A program made the position numbers and the translations under genes. A model generated the notes under the pieces. It was not told the origin of the DNA. It ran no database searches and saw only the letters and a list, made by a program, of their open reading frames with translations. Positions 19,202 to 27,581 of a stretch of DNA of 64,000 bases are shown in pieces; the first letter of the stretch is position 1, and every line of letters starts with the position of its first letter. This stretch comes from Lachnospiraceae bacterium (GTDB taxonomy: Bacteria; Bacillota; Clostridia; Lachnospirales; Lachnospiraceae), in assembly GCA_017450065.1 (NCBI GenBank), contig JAFSYI010000083.1, forward strand, positions 62,001 through 126,000. Direction: 5' to 3'.

Positions 19202-19207
19202 AGATAA

Positions 19208-20092
19208 ATGCAGCTAAAGAGCTATTTAAGAGGATTCGGCTGCGGACTGTTCATATCAGCGGTGCTTATGGGAATAGCCATGTCGTATAGCCGTAATACC
19301 ATGACAGATGAAGAAGTGAAGATAAGAGCGGCAGAGCTTGGAATGGTAGAAGAGGATTCTGTGCTTGTCAGGCCGTCTGCCAATGATACGCCCACACCTG
19401 TTGTTCAGTTAACACCCGATACGGGAAATGAAAGCAATACGGTAACAGACCCTTCCGCGTCAGGTAAAAAGAGCGTTAAGGATGACGGTGAAAAAGATGC
19501 GGATGCCGGGGATAAGACCGGAGAGAAAGCGGCCGGGAACGAAGCAGTAAAGGAAGATGAAACGGAAGAGGAAACCAAAGGTACAAACGCAGTAAAAGAG
19601 GATGTAAAAGAACAGGAAAAGACCGGAGCGGAAGCGGTAAAGGAAGATACGGACAAGGCAAAAGAGGAGGATAGCGGGGAAGCATACGAGAATGAAGACA
19701 GGCTCGCCGCAATGGGGATGAATACACAGGCTCCGGAGTCAGATACCGGAACTGACAGCAAAACCGGAAACGAAAACAAAACCGAAACGAAATTCGGAGC
19801 AAAAACAGAGACGGAAGCAAAGTCAGACTCAGGCTTAAAATCCGGGGAAGAAACAAAAGAAGAGACGAAAACAAACAGTACGGAAACATACACGCTGGAG
19901 ATATCAAAGGGAGCATCTTCACCCGGTGTTGCCGGTCTTCTGAAAAAGAGCGGTCTGGTGGATGATGCAGCTGCATTTGACGATTACTTATGCAGAAACG
20001 GATATGATAAGAGGATCCAGAACGGGGTATTTAAGATTCCTGCCGGAGCCGGATATGAAGAAATAGCTAAGATAATCACAAGGAGCAGGTAA
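19208..20092 (+). CDS. Membrane-anchored protein with MltG/YceG-like LysM-type domain only
   Basis: One membrane helix near residues 10-28, a very long Lys/Glu/Thr/Asp-rich low-complexity region (about residues 60-225), and a C-terminal domain of about 65 residues (LEISKGASSPGVAGLLKKSGL, then NGVFKIPAGAGYEEIAKII). The last part resembles the LysM-like domain that begins MltG/YceG endolytic transglycosylases. The catalytic transglycosylase domain is absent, so an enzymatic role is unlikely. It may bind cell-wall glycan. It lies six bases after the SwrB-like gene. Confidence 0.65.
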   Translation: MQLKSYLRGFGCGLFISAVLMGIAMSYSRNTMTDEEVKIRAAELGMVEEDSVLVRPSANDTPTPVVQLTPDTGNESNTVTDPSASGKKSVKDDGEKDADAGDKTGEKAAGNEAVKEDETEEETKGTNAVKEDVKEQEKTGAEAVKEDTDKAKEEDSGEAYENEDRLAAMGMNTQAPESDTGTDSKTGNENKTETKFGAKTETEAKSDSGLKSGEETKEETKTNSTETYTLEISKGASSPGVAGLLKKSGLVDDAAAFDDYLCRNGYDKRIQNGVFKIPAGAGYEEIAKIITRSR

Positions 20093-20127
20093 ATAAGCCT
20101 GCAGGTTAACGAAAGGGGATCATTTAT

Positions 20128-21015
20128 ATGGGAGACTATGTATTAAGCTGCTGTTCGACTGCTGATATGCCGGAAGAGTATTTTAAGAAAAGGAATATTG
20201 CTTATTGCTGCTTCCATTTCTATATAGGCGGCAGGATGTATCTGGATGATCTTGGCCATTCAATGAGCTTTGATGAATTCTACAGAAGAATGGCAGAGGG
20301 AGAGGATACAAAGACTTCCCAGCTTAATGTAGAAGAATATATAACCCATTTTGAGAAGTATCTTGCTGAGGGAAAGGATATAATCCATCTGTGCTTATCC
20401 AGCGGCATTTCAGGGACCATCAATTCAGCCAATATTGCAAGAGACGATCTTATCGCAAAATATCCGGACAGAAAGCTCCTGGTAATCGATTCGTTTGCGG
20501 CAAGCGGAGGATACGGACTCCTCATGGATAAGCTTGCGGACCTGAGAGATGAGGGGAAAACGATCGACGAGCTTGCTGATTTCGTTATGAAAAACAGACT
20601 GAAGGTTCATCACTGGTTTTACACCGGGGATCTCACATATCTGATAAGAGGCGGAAGAGTAAGCAAGGTTTCCGGATTCTTCGGAAATATGCTCAACATA
20701 TGTCCCCTGCTTAATGTAAATAATGAAGGAAAGCTGATACCAAGATATAAGATAAGAACCAAAAAGAAGGTAATGGAGGCGTGTGTTGAACAGATGCTGC
20801 TTCATGCCGAAGGAGGAGAGCAGTATCAGGGCAAGGTCTTTGTGAATCATGCGGCATGCCGTGAGGATGCTCTCGCGGTTATCAGCCTTATGGAGGAGAA
20901 GATGCCCGGGATTAAGGGGAAGGTGGAGCTTAACTATATAGGAACCACTATCGGTGCTCATACAGGCCCGGGGCTCGTTGCTGTGTTCTTCTGGGGGGAT
21001 GAGCGAACGAACTGA
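20128..21015 (+). CDS. DegV family fatty-acid-binding protein (first copy)
   Basis: DegV/FakB-type protein of 295 residues. Family features: an N-terminal strand with CCSTAD, the SSGISGTINSANIA loop, GGRVSK, and the C-terminal IGTTIGAHTGPGLVAVFFW. Proteins of this family bind a fatty acid, which the kinase FakA phosphorylates before membrane lipid synthesis. No FakA gene is present here. It follows the MltG-like gene by 35 bases with a GAAAGGGGA ribosome site. A second copy follows; the two are clearly diverged. Confidence 0.88.
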   Translation: MGDYVLSCCSTADMPEEYFKKRNIAYCCFHFYIGGRMYLDDLGHSMSFDEFYRRMAEGEDTKTSQLNVEEYITHFEKYLAEGKDIIHLCLSSGISGTINSANIARDDLIAKYPDRKLLVIDSFAASGGYGLLMDKLADLRDEGKTIDELADFVMKNRLKVHHWFYTGDLTYLIRGGRVSKVSGFFGNMLNICPLLNVNNEGKLIPRYKIRTKKKVMEACVEQMLLHAEGGEQYQGKVFVNHAACREDALAVISLMEEKMPGIKGKVELNYIGTTIGAHTGPGLVAVFFWGDERTN

Positions 21016-21050
21016 CCGGCCCGGATATACATGTAAGAGATTAAGGTAAC

Positions 21051-21066
21051 TATATTTTAAAATATA
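21051..21066. promoter_or_regulatory. Perfect 16-base AT palindrome between two degV genes
   Basis: TATATTTTAAAATATA at 21051-21066 is fully self-complementary and lies in the 82-base gap before the second degV gene. It could be an operator or overlap a -10 element. No convincing -35 box was found at proper spacing. Palindromes in AT-rich gaps can also arise by chance. Confidence 0.3.
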
Positions 21067-21097
21067 CCCTTATGACAAATCTTGATAGGAGAAAAAT

Positions 21098-21967
21098 ATG
21101 AAAGTAGCGGTCATGACCGATACAAACAGCGGTATATCGTTAGATGAAGCAAGTGAAATGGGGATATTCTGCATGCCCATGCCGGTTATAATTGACGAAC
21201 AGGAATACATAGAGGATATGAATCTGACACAGGAGCGGTTCTTTGAGATACTCGCTTCGGAAGCTGTGATATCGACATCCCAGCCCTCACCGGGTAATCT
21301 TATGGATATGTGGGATGAAATACTTAAATCCGGATATGATGAGATACTGTATATTCCGATGTCGTCAGGACTCAGCAGTTCGACTCAGAATGCCCAGACA
21401 TTTGCGGAGGATTATGACGGTAAAGTTATGATAGCGGATAATCACCGGATCTCGGTAACCCAGCGTCAGTCTGTCATGGATGCTCTGGTTCTTGCGGAAG
21501 CAGGAAAAAATGCTTTGGAAATAAAGAACGAGCTTGAGAGGACAGCTTATGATTCGGTAGTTTATCTGGCAGTTGAAGATCTTAATTATCTTAAAAGGAC
21601 CGGACGTGTAAACGCAACAGCAGCCACTGTTGGTAACGTCCTGGGGATTAAGCCGATACTCAGAACTACCGGAGAAGCATTTGAAGTCAGAACTGCGGTA
21701 AGAGGAATTAAGAAGGCTGCGTCACGGATAATAGAAGAGCTTGAGAATGAGCTTAATACAAGGTTTGCGGGAATAAGCCATGAAGAGCTGATCATAGGTA
21801 CAGCAGGTTCTTTTATAAACAAGATGGATGCGGGGAACTGGTGCTCCGTTGTTAAAGAGGCATTTCCGGATGTTGAAGTCTATTATGATGAATTATCATG
21901 CTCGGTATCTTCTCACACGGGGCCTAATGCGATGGGAGTAGGAATCAGCAGAAAAATAAAGCTTTAA
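21098..21967 (+). CDS. DegV family fatty-acid-binding protein (second copy)
   Basis: A 289-residue DegV/FakB-like protein. It shows VAVMTDTNSGIS at the start, STSQPSPGN, the MSSGLSSSTQNAQTF loop, LKRTGRVN and the terminal VSSHTGPNAMGVG, all in family order. It differs clearly from the copy just upstream, so this is an old paralogue rather than a recent duplication. It is the last gene before the strong bidirectional terminator at 21991-22027. Substrate preference cannot be told. Confidence 0.88.
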   Translation: MKVAVMTDTNSGISLDEASEMGIFCMPMPVIIDEQEYIEDMNLTQERFFEILASEAVISTSQPSPGNLMDMWDEILKSGYDEILYIPMSSGLSSSTQNAQTFAEDYDGKVMIADNHRISVTQRQSVMDALVLAEAGKNALEIKNELERTAYDSVVYLAVEDLNYLKRTGRVNATAATVGNVLGIKPILRTTGEAFEVRTAVRGIKKAASRIIEELENELNTRFAGISHEELIIGTAGSFINKMDAGNWCSVVKEAFPDVEVYYDELSCSVSSHTGPNAMGVGISRKIKL

Positions 21968-21990
21968 TTACAAAAACAATAATTACGGAC

Positions 21991-22027
21991 AAAAAAAGAG
22001 ACAGGTAAAGCAACCCGTCTCTTTTTT
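21991..22027. terminator. Bidirectional rho-independent terminator
   Basis: AAAAAAGAGAC and GTCTCTTTTTT form an 11-bp stem around a 14-base loop, with A and T tracts on both sides. It lies between the end of the second degV gene and the convergent CAP-domain gene, so it can end transcription from both directions. It is the first clear terminator downstream of the flagellar genes. Confidence 0.85.
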
Positions 22028-22040
22028 GAGGAGTATCGGA

Positions 22041-22607
22041 TTAATAACCGAATTCCTGTGCCCAATAATATGTTCCGTCATCTGCGGCATAAATAGAAAT
22101 TGAACATTTGGTGAATTCAGGCCATAGGATATTTTCAGCATGTGTAGGACTGTTCATCCATGCATCAACTGCTTCAACTGCGCTGTCAAACCCATATGCC
22201 AAATTCTCGCCACCCTGTACCTTACTGTTAACGGTATACCAAGGCTTGCCGTTCGGTCTGGTATGTGAGAACGAAACTTCACATTCCTGCGCACGAACAC
22301 TTGATGTAGCCTCAAGGTTACCATCCCACTTTAAGGCCTTCAGCCCGTTAGCTGCTCTCTCTGCATTGATACCGTCAAGAGCATCAAGAGCCATGTTGCG
22401 TAAGCCCTGGTCTGAATCTGAAGAAGCGGCAAGAGCGATAGCTTCATCATCAATGCTGAAAGTTGTTTGACTGTCAATTTCGGCCAGATCACGCTTAGCA
22501 GAACTGTCGCCGATACCTACACCTTTAAAATTCAACAAGATTGCACATGCCACGACGGGAACAAGCACTACCCCTGCTATGATCCCTATAAGAGATTTTT
22601 TCTTCAT
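22041..22607 (-). CDS. CAP-domain (SCP/PR1-like) secreted or membrane-anchored protein
   Basis: A 188-residue protein with an N-terminal hydrophobic helix (about residues 6-27, KKKSLIGI start) and a C-terminal CAP domain of about 125 residues. CAP marks are INAERAANGLKALKWD, FSHTRPNGKPWYTVN, GGENLAYGF and the end segment DGTYYWAQEFGY. The histidine and glutamate of the CAP cleft are present. Bacterial CAP proteins have mostly unknown extracellular roles. Reading on the minus strand, AAAGGAGG stands ahead of the ATG. It is a single gene facing the flagellar operon. Confidence 0.88.
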   Translation of the reverse strand: MKKKSLIGIIAGVVLVPVVACAILLNFKGVGIGDSSAKRDLAEIDSQTTFSIDDEAIALAASSDSDQGLRNMALDALDGINAERAANGLKALKWDGNLEATSSVRAQECEVSFSHTRPNGKPWYTVNSKVQGGENLAYGFDSAVEAVDAWMNSPTHAENILWPEFTKCSISIYAADDGTYYWAQEFGY

Positions 22608-22926
22608 GATGTCCTCCTTTGGATCTTACACCCTATAACATACCAAGTACACGCAAAGATGCACTTTGCATATATATTATCTCATAACTTAAAATAAAAT
22701 TCAACAGGATTATGTTAAAAAAATCACAAAATTTTTATAACGTGACATGTTAAAAAGACTGTCGAAGATAAACAAAATAAAAAAGATTTATATCCGGGAT
22801 TTTAGTTTATAACTACTTCTTGTATATAATCCGTAAATATTGTAATATATATAGTGGTTGTTTTCAAGGGTGAATAAAGAAACGGTCTGCGTGACCGGAA
22901 CAGGCGGGAGTATAAACGGGAATATC
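22608..22926. other. AT-rich intergenic region between divergent genes
   Basis: About 320 bases with no gene. It must hold the promoters of the CAP gene (minus) and the CPBP gene (plus). A TATAAT hexamer lies at 22825-22830 on the plus strand with only a poor -35 (TTAGTT) 17 bases upstream. No clear CAP promoter, riboswitch or structured RNA was recognised. Confidence 0.5.
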
Positions 22927-24066
22927 ATGGATAAGGAAATGGAAGCCGGAACGGTATCTGATAACACGTCGGAAGAAGCTGCGAGAAAAGCGGAAGAAGT
23001 AAAGCAGGAAGCTGAAGAAGTAACGCAGGAAGCCGAAGAAGTAAAGCAGGAAGCCGAAGAAGTAAAGCAGGAAACCGAAGAAGTAAAGCAGGAAGCTGAA
23101 GAAGAAATAAAACAGAAAACGGAAGAAGCAGAGCAGAAAGCCGGAGAAAAGGCAGCCGGGATAAAGAGCACGGGAAGAGACAGGGGAGTCCTGCTTTATC
23201 TGGTCTTCGTATTTGTTTCTACATATTTATATGAGTATATTTTTGTTATAAGATTTCTTAAGAATAATCCGCAGTATTCGATCGCTTCAATATCAATGAG
23301 GCTTGCGCTTGCAATGTTCCTCCCGGCACTTTCGGCAGTGGCGGCGAGGTATGCTACGGGCGAAAGGTTTAAAAACAGTTATATAAGCTTTAATTTTAAG
23401 GATGGAAGATACAGGTATTATCTGATAGCGTGGTTTGCACCCGTGGTCCTTACGCTCGCGGGATGTTTTGCCTACTATACTATATTTCCGGGAGATTACT
23501 CGCCGGAAATGGAGTATATCATAAAAACATATGAGAAACAGGGCCTTTCGGGTATTACGCCGGAAGGAATGAGACTTCAGGCACTTTCACAGGCGATAAC
23601 CAGCATTCTGATAGCACCCATACTTAACTGCGTGACCTGTTTCGGCGAGGAATGGGGATGGAGAGGATATCTCCTCCCGAGGCTCAGGGATAAGCTGGCA
23701 TCCGCGCCGCTGATGATCGTCATGGGTGTAATATGGGGATTATGGCATGCACCGCTTATCGTAGCGGGGCATAATTACGGATATGATTATTTCCTTTATC
23801 CGTTTACGGGTATAGCGGCAATGATCCTGTTCTGCTTTTCGATAGGTACGATATTGTCCTATGTTACCCTGAAAACAGGATCATGTGTTCCGGCAGTTAT
23901 AGGTCACGGAGCCATAAACGGCTTCAGTGCGATCGGAATATATTTTTCCAAAACAGGAGGACATTTACTGCTCGGACCCACCCCGGCCGGAGTGGTTGCC
24001 GGCCTGCCGTGTCTTATTACAGCCGTCATACTCATACATTTTATGAAGAAAGATGAGCAAAAATAA
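22927..24066 (+). CDS. CPBP family intramembrane metalloprotease with repetitive N-terminus
   Basis: Integral membrane protein with about eight helices and the CPBP (Abi/Rce1-like) motifs: EEWGWRGYLLP at about residue 241 (EExxxR), GLWHAPLIV (FxxxH-type) and VIGHGAINGF (HxxxN). These residues form the proposed zinc protease site. The first 75 residues are soluble and contain a heptad repeat of Ala-Glu-Glu-Val-Lys-Gln-Glu type. The start is uncertain: ATG 22927 has GGGA nearby, while in-frame TTG 22858 and GTG 22870 lie upstream. The end overlaps the next gene by 14 bases. Confidence 0.82.
   Translation: MDKEMEAGTVSDNTSEEAARKAEEVKQEAEEVTQEAEEVKQEAEEVKQETEEVKQEAEEEIKQKTEEAEQKAGEKAAGIKSTGRDRGVLLYLVFVFVSTYLYEYIFVIRFLKNNPQYSIASISMRLALAMFLPALSAVAARYATGERFKNSYISFNFKDGRYRYYLIAWFAPVVLTLAGCFAYYTIFPGDYSPEMEYIIKTYEKQGLSGITPEGMRLQALSQAITSILIAPILNCVTCFGEEWGWRGYLLPRLRDKLASAPLMIVMGVIWGLWHAPLIVAGHNYGYDYFLYPFTGIAAMILFCFSIGTILSYVTLKTGSCVPAVIGHGAINGFSAIGIYFSKTGGHLLLGPTPAGVVAGLPCLITAVILIHFMKKDEQK
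22990..23094 (+). repeat. Five tandem 21-base repeats in the CPBP gene
   Basis: Five consecutive units of the form GCN GAA GAA GTA AAG CAG GAA encode AEEVKQE, with small changes (V-T, A-T), followed by degenerate copies to about 23140. The unit keeps the reading frame and predicts a charged helical or coiled-coil stalk. Copy number may differ between strains. Confidence 0.9.
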
Positions 24067-25093
24067 AAGTAAGCAAAAAAAAACTTTTAATAATGGTGAT
24101 GGTTGTGGTACAATAGAAATGGTGTATCGGGTTAAAAAGTGGCGGAAACGTATTATTGCTGTTTCCGTTATGGCTGTTTTCCTTACGATAGCATTATGCT
24201 ATCCCAACGGAAGTGCACGGGAAAGCCTGATGGACGGCGATGCGAAGAGCCTTCTCATATCACAGCTTCAGCTGGAGGCATACAGGAATCTGGCCGATGA
24301 ACAGGTAAAGGAAGCCGCGGAAGAGGATAAGGGACAGGATGCCCCTGAGGGCTCTGCGGAAGATAAGGAACCGGCAGTATCAGAGGAGGTAGAGGAGCTG
24401 AGAAAGTCGGCGGAAGAAAGTTCCGATTCAGTTAAGGATTCAACCGCTGCCGTTAAACGGGCTTATCTTACTTTTGATGACGGGCCGAGTCCGAATACCG
24501 ATAAGATACTCGATATACTCGATGAATATAACGTAAAAGGTAATTTTTTTGTAATAGGAAGATTTGCCGAAGGATACAAGGAACAGTATAACCGTATAAT
24601 ACGGGAAGGGCATGTGCTTGGGATGCACTCTTTTTCACATATTTATACGGAGGTATACGAATCAGTCGATTCATTTACGGCGGATCTTAATCATGTTCAA
24701 TATGTGATTTACAGTATAACGGGATATACTCCTACCATATATCGTTTTCCCGGAGGAAGCTCCAATAATATTTCCACTATTGACATGAAGGAATTTATAG
24801 ATATACTTGATAAACGTGGGATAGTTTATTATGACTGGAATGTAAACAGCGGAGATGCCGAGACGGCAAAGCTTCCCAAAGAGCAGATAATAAATAATGT
24901 GTTTGAAGGTATAAACGGTCTTGAGAGTGCAGAGGAGAGGAACGAAGTTATGATACTGTTCCATGATCTTAAGGAGAAGACCACGACCGTAGAAGCACTA
25001 CCTGTAATAATAGAGGGATTACAGGCGCAAGGTTATATAATTGTCCCTATAGGCGATTATACGAAGCTGATACAATATCCAAATATAAAATAA
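24053..25093 (+). CDS. Polysaccharide deacetylase family protein
   Basis: Membrane-anchored NodB-fold carbohydrate esterase 4 of 346 residues. An N-terminal membrane helix (about residues 32-50) is followed by an acidic linker and the catalytic domain from about residue 140. The motifs are LTFDDGPSP (Asp-Asp), MHSFSHIY (HxxxH, metal), YRFPGGSS (RxxPxG) and ILFHDLKEKT. It probably deacetylates cell-wall glycan. ATG 24053 overlaps the protease gene by 14 bases; ATG 24119 (MVYRVKKW) is an alternative start that would still keep the helix. Confidence 0.88.
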   Translation: MSKNKSKQKKTFNNGDGCGTIEMVYRVKKWRKRIIAVSVMAVFLTIALCYPNGSARESLMDGDAKSLLISQLQLEAYRNLADEQVKEAAEEDKGQDAPEGSAEDKEPAVSEEVEELRKSAEESSDSVKDSTAAVKRAYLTFDDGPSPNTDKILDILDEYNVKGNFFVIGRFAEGYKEQYNRIIREGHVLGMHSFSHIYTEVYESVDSFTADLNHVQYVIYSITGYTPTIYRFPGGSSNNISTIDMKEFIDILDKRGIVYYDWNVNSGDAETAKLPKEQIINNVFEGINGLESAEERNEVMILFHDLKEKTTTVEALPVIIEGLQAQGYIIVPIGDYTKLIQYPNIK

Positions 25094-25131
25094 GGGCTGG
25101 CGTCCCGAAATAAGAGAATGGAGGATGTGAC

Positions 25132-26151
25132 ATGAGTTTTTTTAAGGATTTTAAGGAGGATTTATCACAGGCTGTAAATGAGCTTATGCCTGAAGAGGAA
25201 GCCGCTGCAGCCGGTCAGGCAGCTCCTGTGGAGGAAGAAGAATCTCCGACGCAGAGCGATGACTATTCCGATCTTTTTGCCAAGTTTGAGGATGACGCCT
25301 CCCCGGCAGAACCCGAACCTGTTCAGGAAGCCGAGCCTGAAGAGGAATATGAAGAGGTGGTAGAGGAAATTGTTGAGGAGGTTGAACCGGACGAGGACTA
25401 TGACGGTGAAGAAGAAGAGGTCATCGAGGAAGTAGTTTACGTTGATGAAGACGGGAATCCTATAGATATTGCCGAAGGCGAAGAAGTAGAGTTCGTTGAA
25501 GAAGAGTATGACGGAGACCTTGATATTCCCGAAGAGCCGGCATCTTATGAGCAGACGATGGCAGAGCTTTCCGGAGAATCCAAACAGGAAGAGGATCCCA
25601 TCTACGGACCGGGTCCGATCAATACGGTGACTTCTCCGATTTTTGGCGATCCGGAGCCTCAGTCGGCACCTATTAATACAATATGGAACGACAATTCAAA
25701 GAGCGATGCGGGTACGATCATCAGAGGAATGACCGTAACAGGAAACATAGCTTCCGAAGGAAGCCTGGATGTTCATGGCTCCGTGGAAGGCAATATAGAG
25801 ATAAACGGTAAGCTGACGATCACCGGTAAGATTGACGGTGACAGCAAGGCAGATGAGATATTTGTTAACGGAGCAAAGATCATAGGAGGCCTGTTCTCCA
25901 ATAATTCAGTTAAGGTTGCCGGCGGTTCGGTTATCAAGGGTAACATAAAGGCATCGGCTGCTGTCGTTGCAGGAGCCGTAAAGGGTGATATTGACGTACA
26001 GGGTCCTGTAATACTGGATGCCACGGCGGTAATAGTTGGTAATATCAAGTCCAAGTCAATACAGATAAATAACGGAGCTATAATTGAAGGTTCATGCTCA
26101 CAGTGCTACTCCGATGTTACCGCAAATAATTATTTTGACGAAGAAGAGTAG
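25132..26151 (+). CDS. Bactofilin-like polymer-forming protein
   Basis: A 339-residue protein. The first 190 residues are strongly acidic (long Glu/Asp/Val runs). A bactofilin (DUF583) domain of about 130 residues follows, with the repeated turns of a beta helix: GTIIRGMTVTGNIASEG, VHGSVEGNIEINGKL, then VKGDIDVQG and VGNIKSKSIQING. Bactofilins self-assemble into filaments that shape cells or place cell-wall enzymes. The neighbouring deacetylase and CPBP genes fit an envelope role. The acidic N-terminus is much longer than in simple bactofilins. Confidence 0.88.
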   Translation: MSFFKDFKEDLSQAVNELMPEEEAAAAGQAAPVEEEESPTQSDDYSDLFAKFEDDASPAEPEPVQEAEPEEEYEEVVEEIVEEVEPDEDYDGEEEEVIEEVVYVDEDGNPIDIAEGEEVEFVEEEYDGDLDIPEEPASYEQTMAELSGESKQEEDPIYGPGPINTVTSPIFGDPEPQSAPINTIWNDNSKSDAGTIIRGMTVTGNIASEGSLDVHGSVEGNIEINGKLTITGKIDGDSKADEIFVNGAKIIGGLFSNNSVKVAGGSVIKGNIKASAAVVAGAVKGDIDVQGPVILDATAVIVGNIKSKSIQINNGAIIEGSCSQCYSDVTANNYFDEEE

Positions 26152-26188
26152 GATATGGCGCTCTAATAAGGAATAAAGAGGAGCTTAT

Positions 26189-26884
26189 ATGAAGAGAATT
26201 CTGCTAAAACTGAGTGGTGAAGCTCTGGCGGGAGATAAAAAGAACGGATTTGATGATGATACGATATTAAAGGTCGCAGATCAGGTGAAGCGTATTACCG
26301 ATGACGGAACCGAGGTCGGAGTCGTTATTGGAGGAGGAAACTTCTGGCGTGGCCGGACAAGCGAGAATATAGACAGGACCAAGGCCGATCAGATTGGTAT
26401 GCTGGCAACGGTAATGAACTGTATATATGTATCTGAAATATTCAGATCGGTGGGCATGAAAACGGCTATACTGACACCGTTTGAATGCGGCTCCTTTACA
26501 AAACTCTTCTCAAAGGACAGGGCAAATAAGTATTTTTCAAAGGGAATGGTTGTCTTTTTCGCCGGAGGGACCGGACATCCGTATTTCTCGACGGATACGG
26601 GAGTGGTTCTCAGAGCGGTTGAGGTAGAGGCTGACGGAATACTTCTGGCCAAGGCTATAGACGGCGTATATACAAGCGATCCGAAGACAGATCCGACGGC
26701 AGTAAAGTATGATGAAATAAGCATACAGGAGGTCATAGATAAGCAGCTTAAGGTTGTTGATCTGACGGCATCCATACTGGCGATGGAGAATAAGATGCCG
26801 ATGTATGTGTTCAGTCTTAACGAAGAAGGAAGCATAGTAAATACCATAGAAGGACGTTTCAGCGGAACAAGAGTCACTGTTTAG
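26189..26884 (+). CDS. pyrH: Uridylate kinase
   Basis: UMP kinase of the amino-acid-kinase fold that converts UMP to UDP with ATP. It shows KRILLKLSGEALAG at the start, VGVVIGGGNFWRGR, MNCIYVSEIFR, FFAGGTGHPYFSTDTG and LAKAIDGVYTSDPK. Length (231) is normal. An AAGAGGAGC site precedes the ATG. The pyrH-frr pair is followed by uppS-cdsA-dxr-rseP as in many Bacillota. Usually rpsB and tsf precede pyrH, but here the bactofilin gene does. Confidence 0.97.
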   Translation: MKRILLKLSGEALAGDKKNGFDDDTILKVADQVKRITDDGTEVGVVIGGGNFWRGRTSENIDRTKADQIGMLATVMNCIYVSEIFRSVGMKTAILTPFECGSFTKLFSKDRANKYFSKGMVVFFAGGTGHPYFSTDTGVVLRAVEVEADGILLAKAIDGVYTSDPKTDPTAVKYDEISIQEVIDKQLKVVDLTASILAMENKMPMYVFSLNEEGSIVNTIEGRFSGTRVTV

Positions 26885-26909
26885 GATATTCAGATAAAGA
26901 GGATACGCT

Positions 26910-27464
26910 ATGGATGACAGGATTAAAGAATACGATCAGAAAATGCAGAAGACCATAGATCATTTGAATTCGGATTATATGGCTATAAGAGCAGGACGTG
27001 CCAATCCGCACGTGCTTGACAAGATAAAGGTTGATTATTACGGTACACCTACTCCGATACAGCAGGTTGGCAATATTTCCATTCCGGAAGCACGTATGAT
27101 GCAGATTCAGCCATGGGAAAAGTCGCTGCTTAAGGAAATAGAAAAGGCAATACAGCAGTCTGATATAGGAATAAATCCCACGAATGACGGAAACGTTATA
27201 AGACTTGTATTCCCGGAGCTTACCGAAGAAAGAAGAAAAGACCTTGTTAAGGAAGTCAAGAAAAAGGGAGAAGCAGACAAGGTAGCGATCAGAAATATCA
27301 GAAGAGACGGAAATGAAGCATTTAAGAAGCTTGCCAAATCCCAGGATATTTCGGAAGATGAGATAAAACAGCTTGAGGATGAGCTTCAGAAGCTTACAGA
27401 CAAGTATATCAAACAGGTCGATCAGATGATAGACGAAAAATCAAAGGATATACTGAAAGTATAA
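26910..27464 (+). CDS. frr: Ribosome recycling factor
   Basis: Separates ribosomes from mRNA after termination, together with EF-G. The 184-residue protein has the full RRF pattern: RAGRANPHVLDKIKVDYYGT, IQQVGNISIPEARMMQIQPW, NDGNVIRLVFPELTEERRKDL and KKLAKSQDISEDE. It begins 25 bases after pyrH. A terminator-like hairpin follows at 27489. Confidence 0.97.
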   Translation: MDDRIKEYDQKMQKTIDHLNSDYMAIRAGRANPHVLDKIKVDYYGTPTPIQQVGNISIPEARMMQIQPWEKSLLKEIEKAIQQSDIGINPTNDGNVIRLVFPELTEERRKDLVKEVKKKGEADKVAIRNIRRDGNEAFKKLAKSQDISEDEIKQLEDELQKLTDKYIKQVDQMIDEKSKDILKV

Positions 27465-27488
27465 GGTTTATATAAAATGCGATGCAAT

Positions 27489-27521
27489 AAAGGGCAAGGC
27501 GGTTATTCGTCGTGCCCTTTT
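27489..27521 (+). terminator. Terminator or attenuator between frr and uppS
   Basis: AAAGGGCA at 27489-27496 pairs with TGCCCTTT at 27513-27520, giving an 8-bp stem with a 16-base loop and a short T run. It may partly terminate pyrH-frr transcripts, or adjust expression of uppS and the genes behind it. Confidence 0.55.
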
Positions 27522-27581
27522 ATAAACGGATACGGAGATATTTTCTGTTTGAACTGATCGTTAAAGGAAACGGAGGTATAT

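Noticed and set aside
19405-19976. Long minus-strand frames rich in Ser, Phe and Leu opposite the MltG-like gene
   Set aside because: They are shadows of the Lys/Glu-rich low-complexity coding strand and have no ribosome site.
1-21967. Sigma-28 type promoters inside the flagellar run
   Set aside because: Partial GCCGAT matches occur only inside coding sequence without a matching -35.
22788-23171. Minus-strand frame of Ser/Cys/Phe repeats
   Set aside because: It mirrors the 21-base repeat of the CPBP gene and has no start signal.
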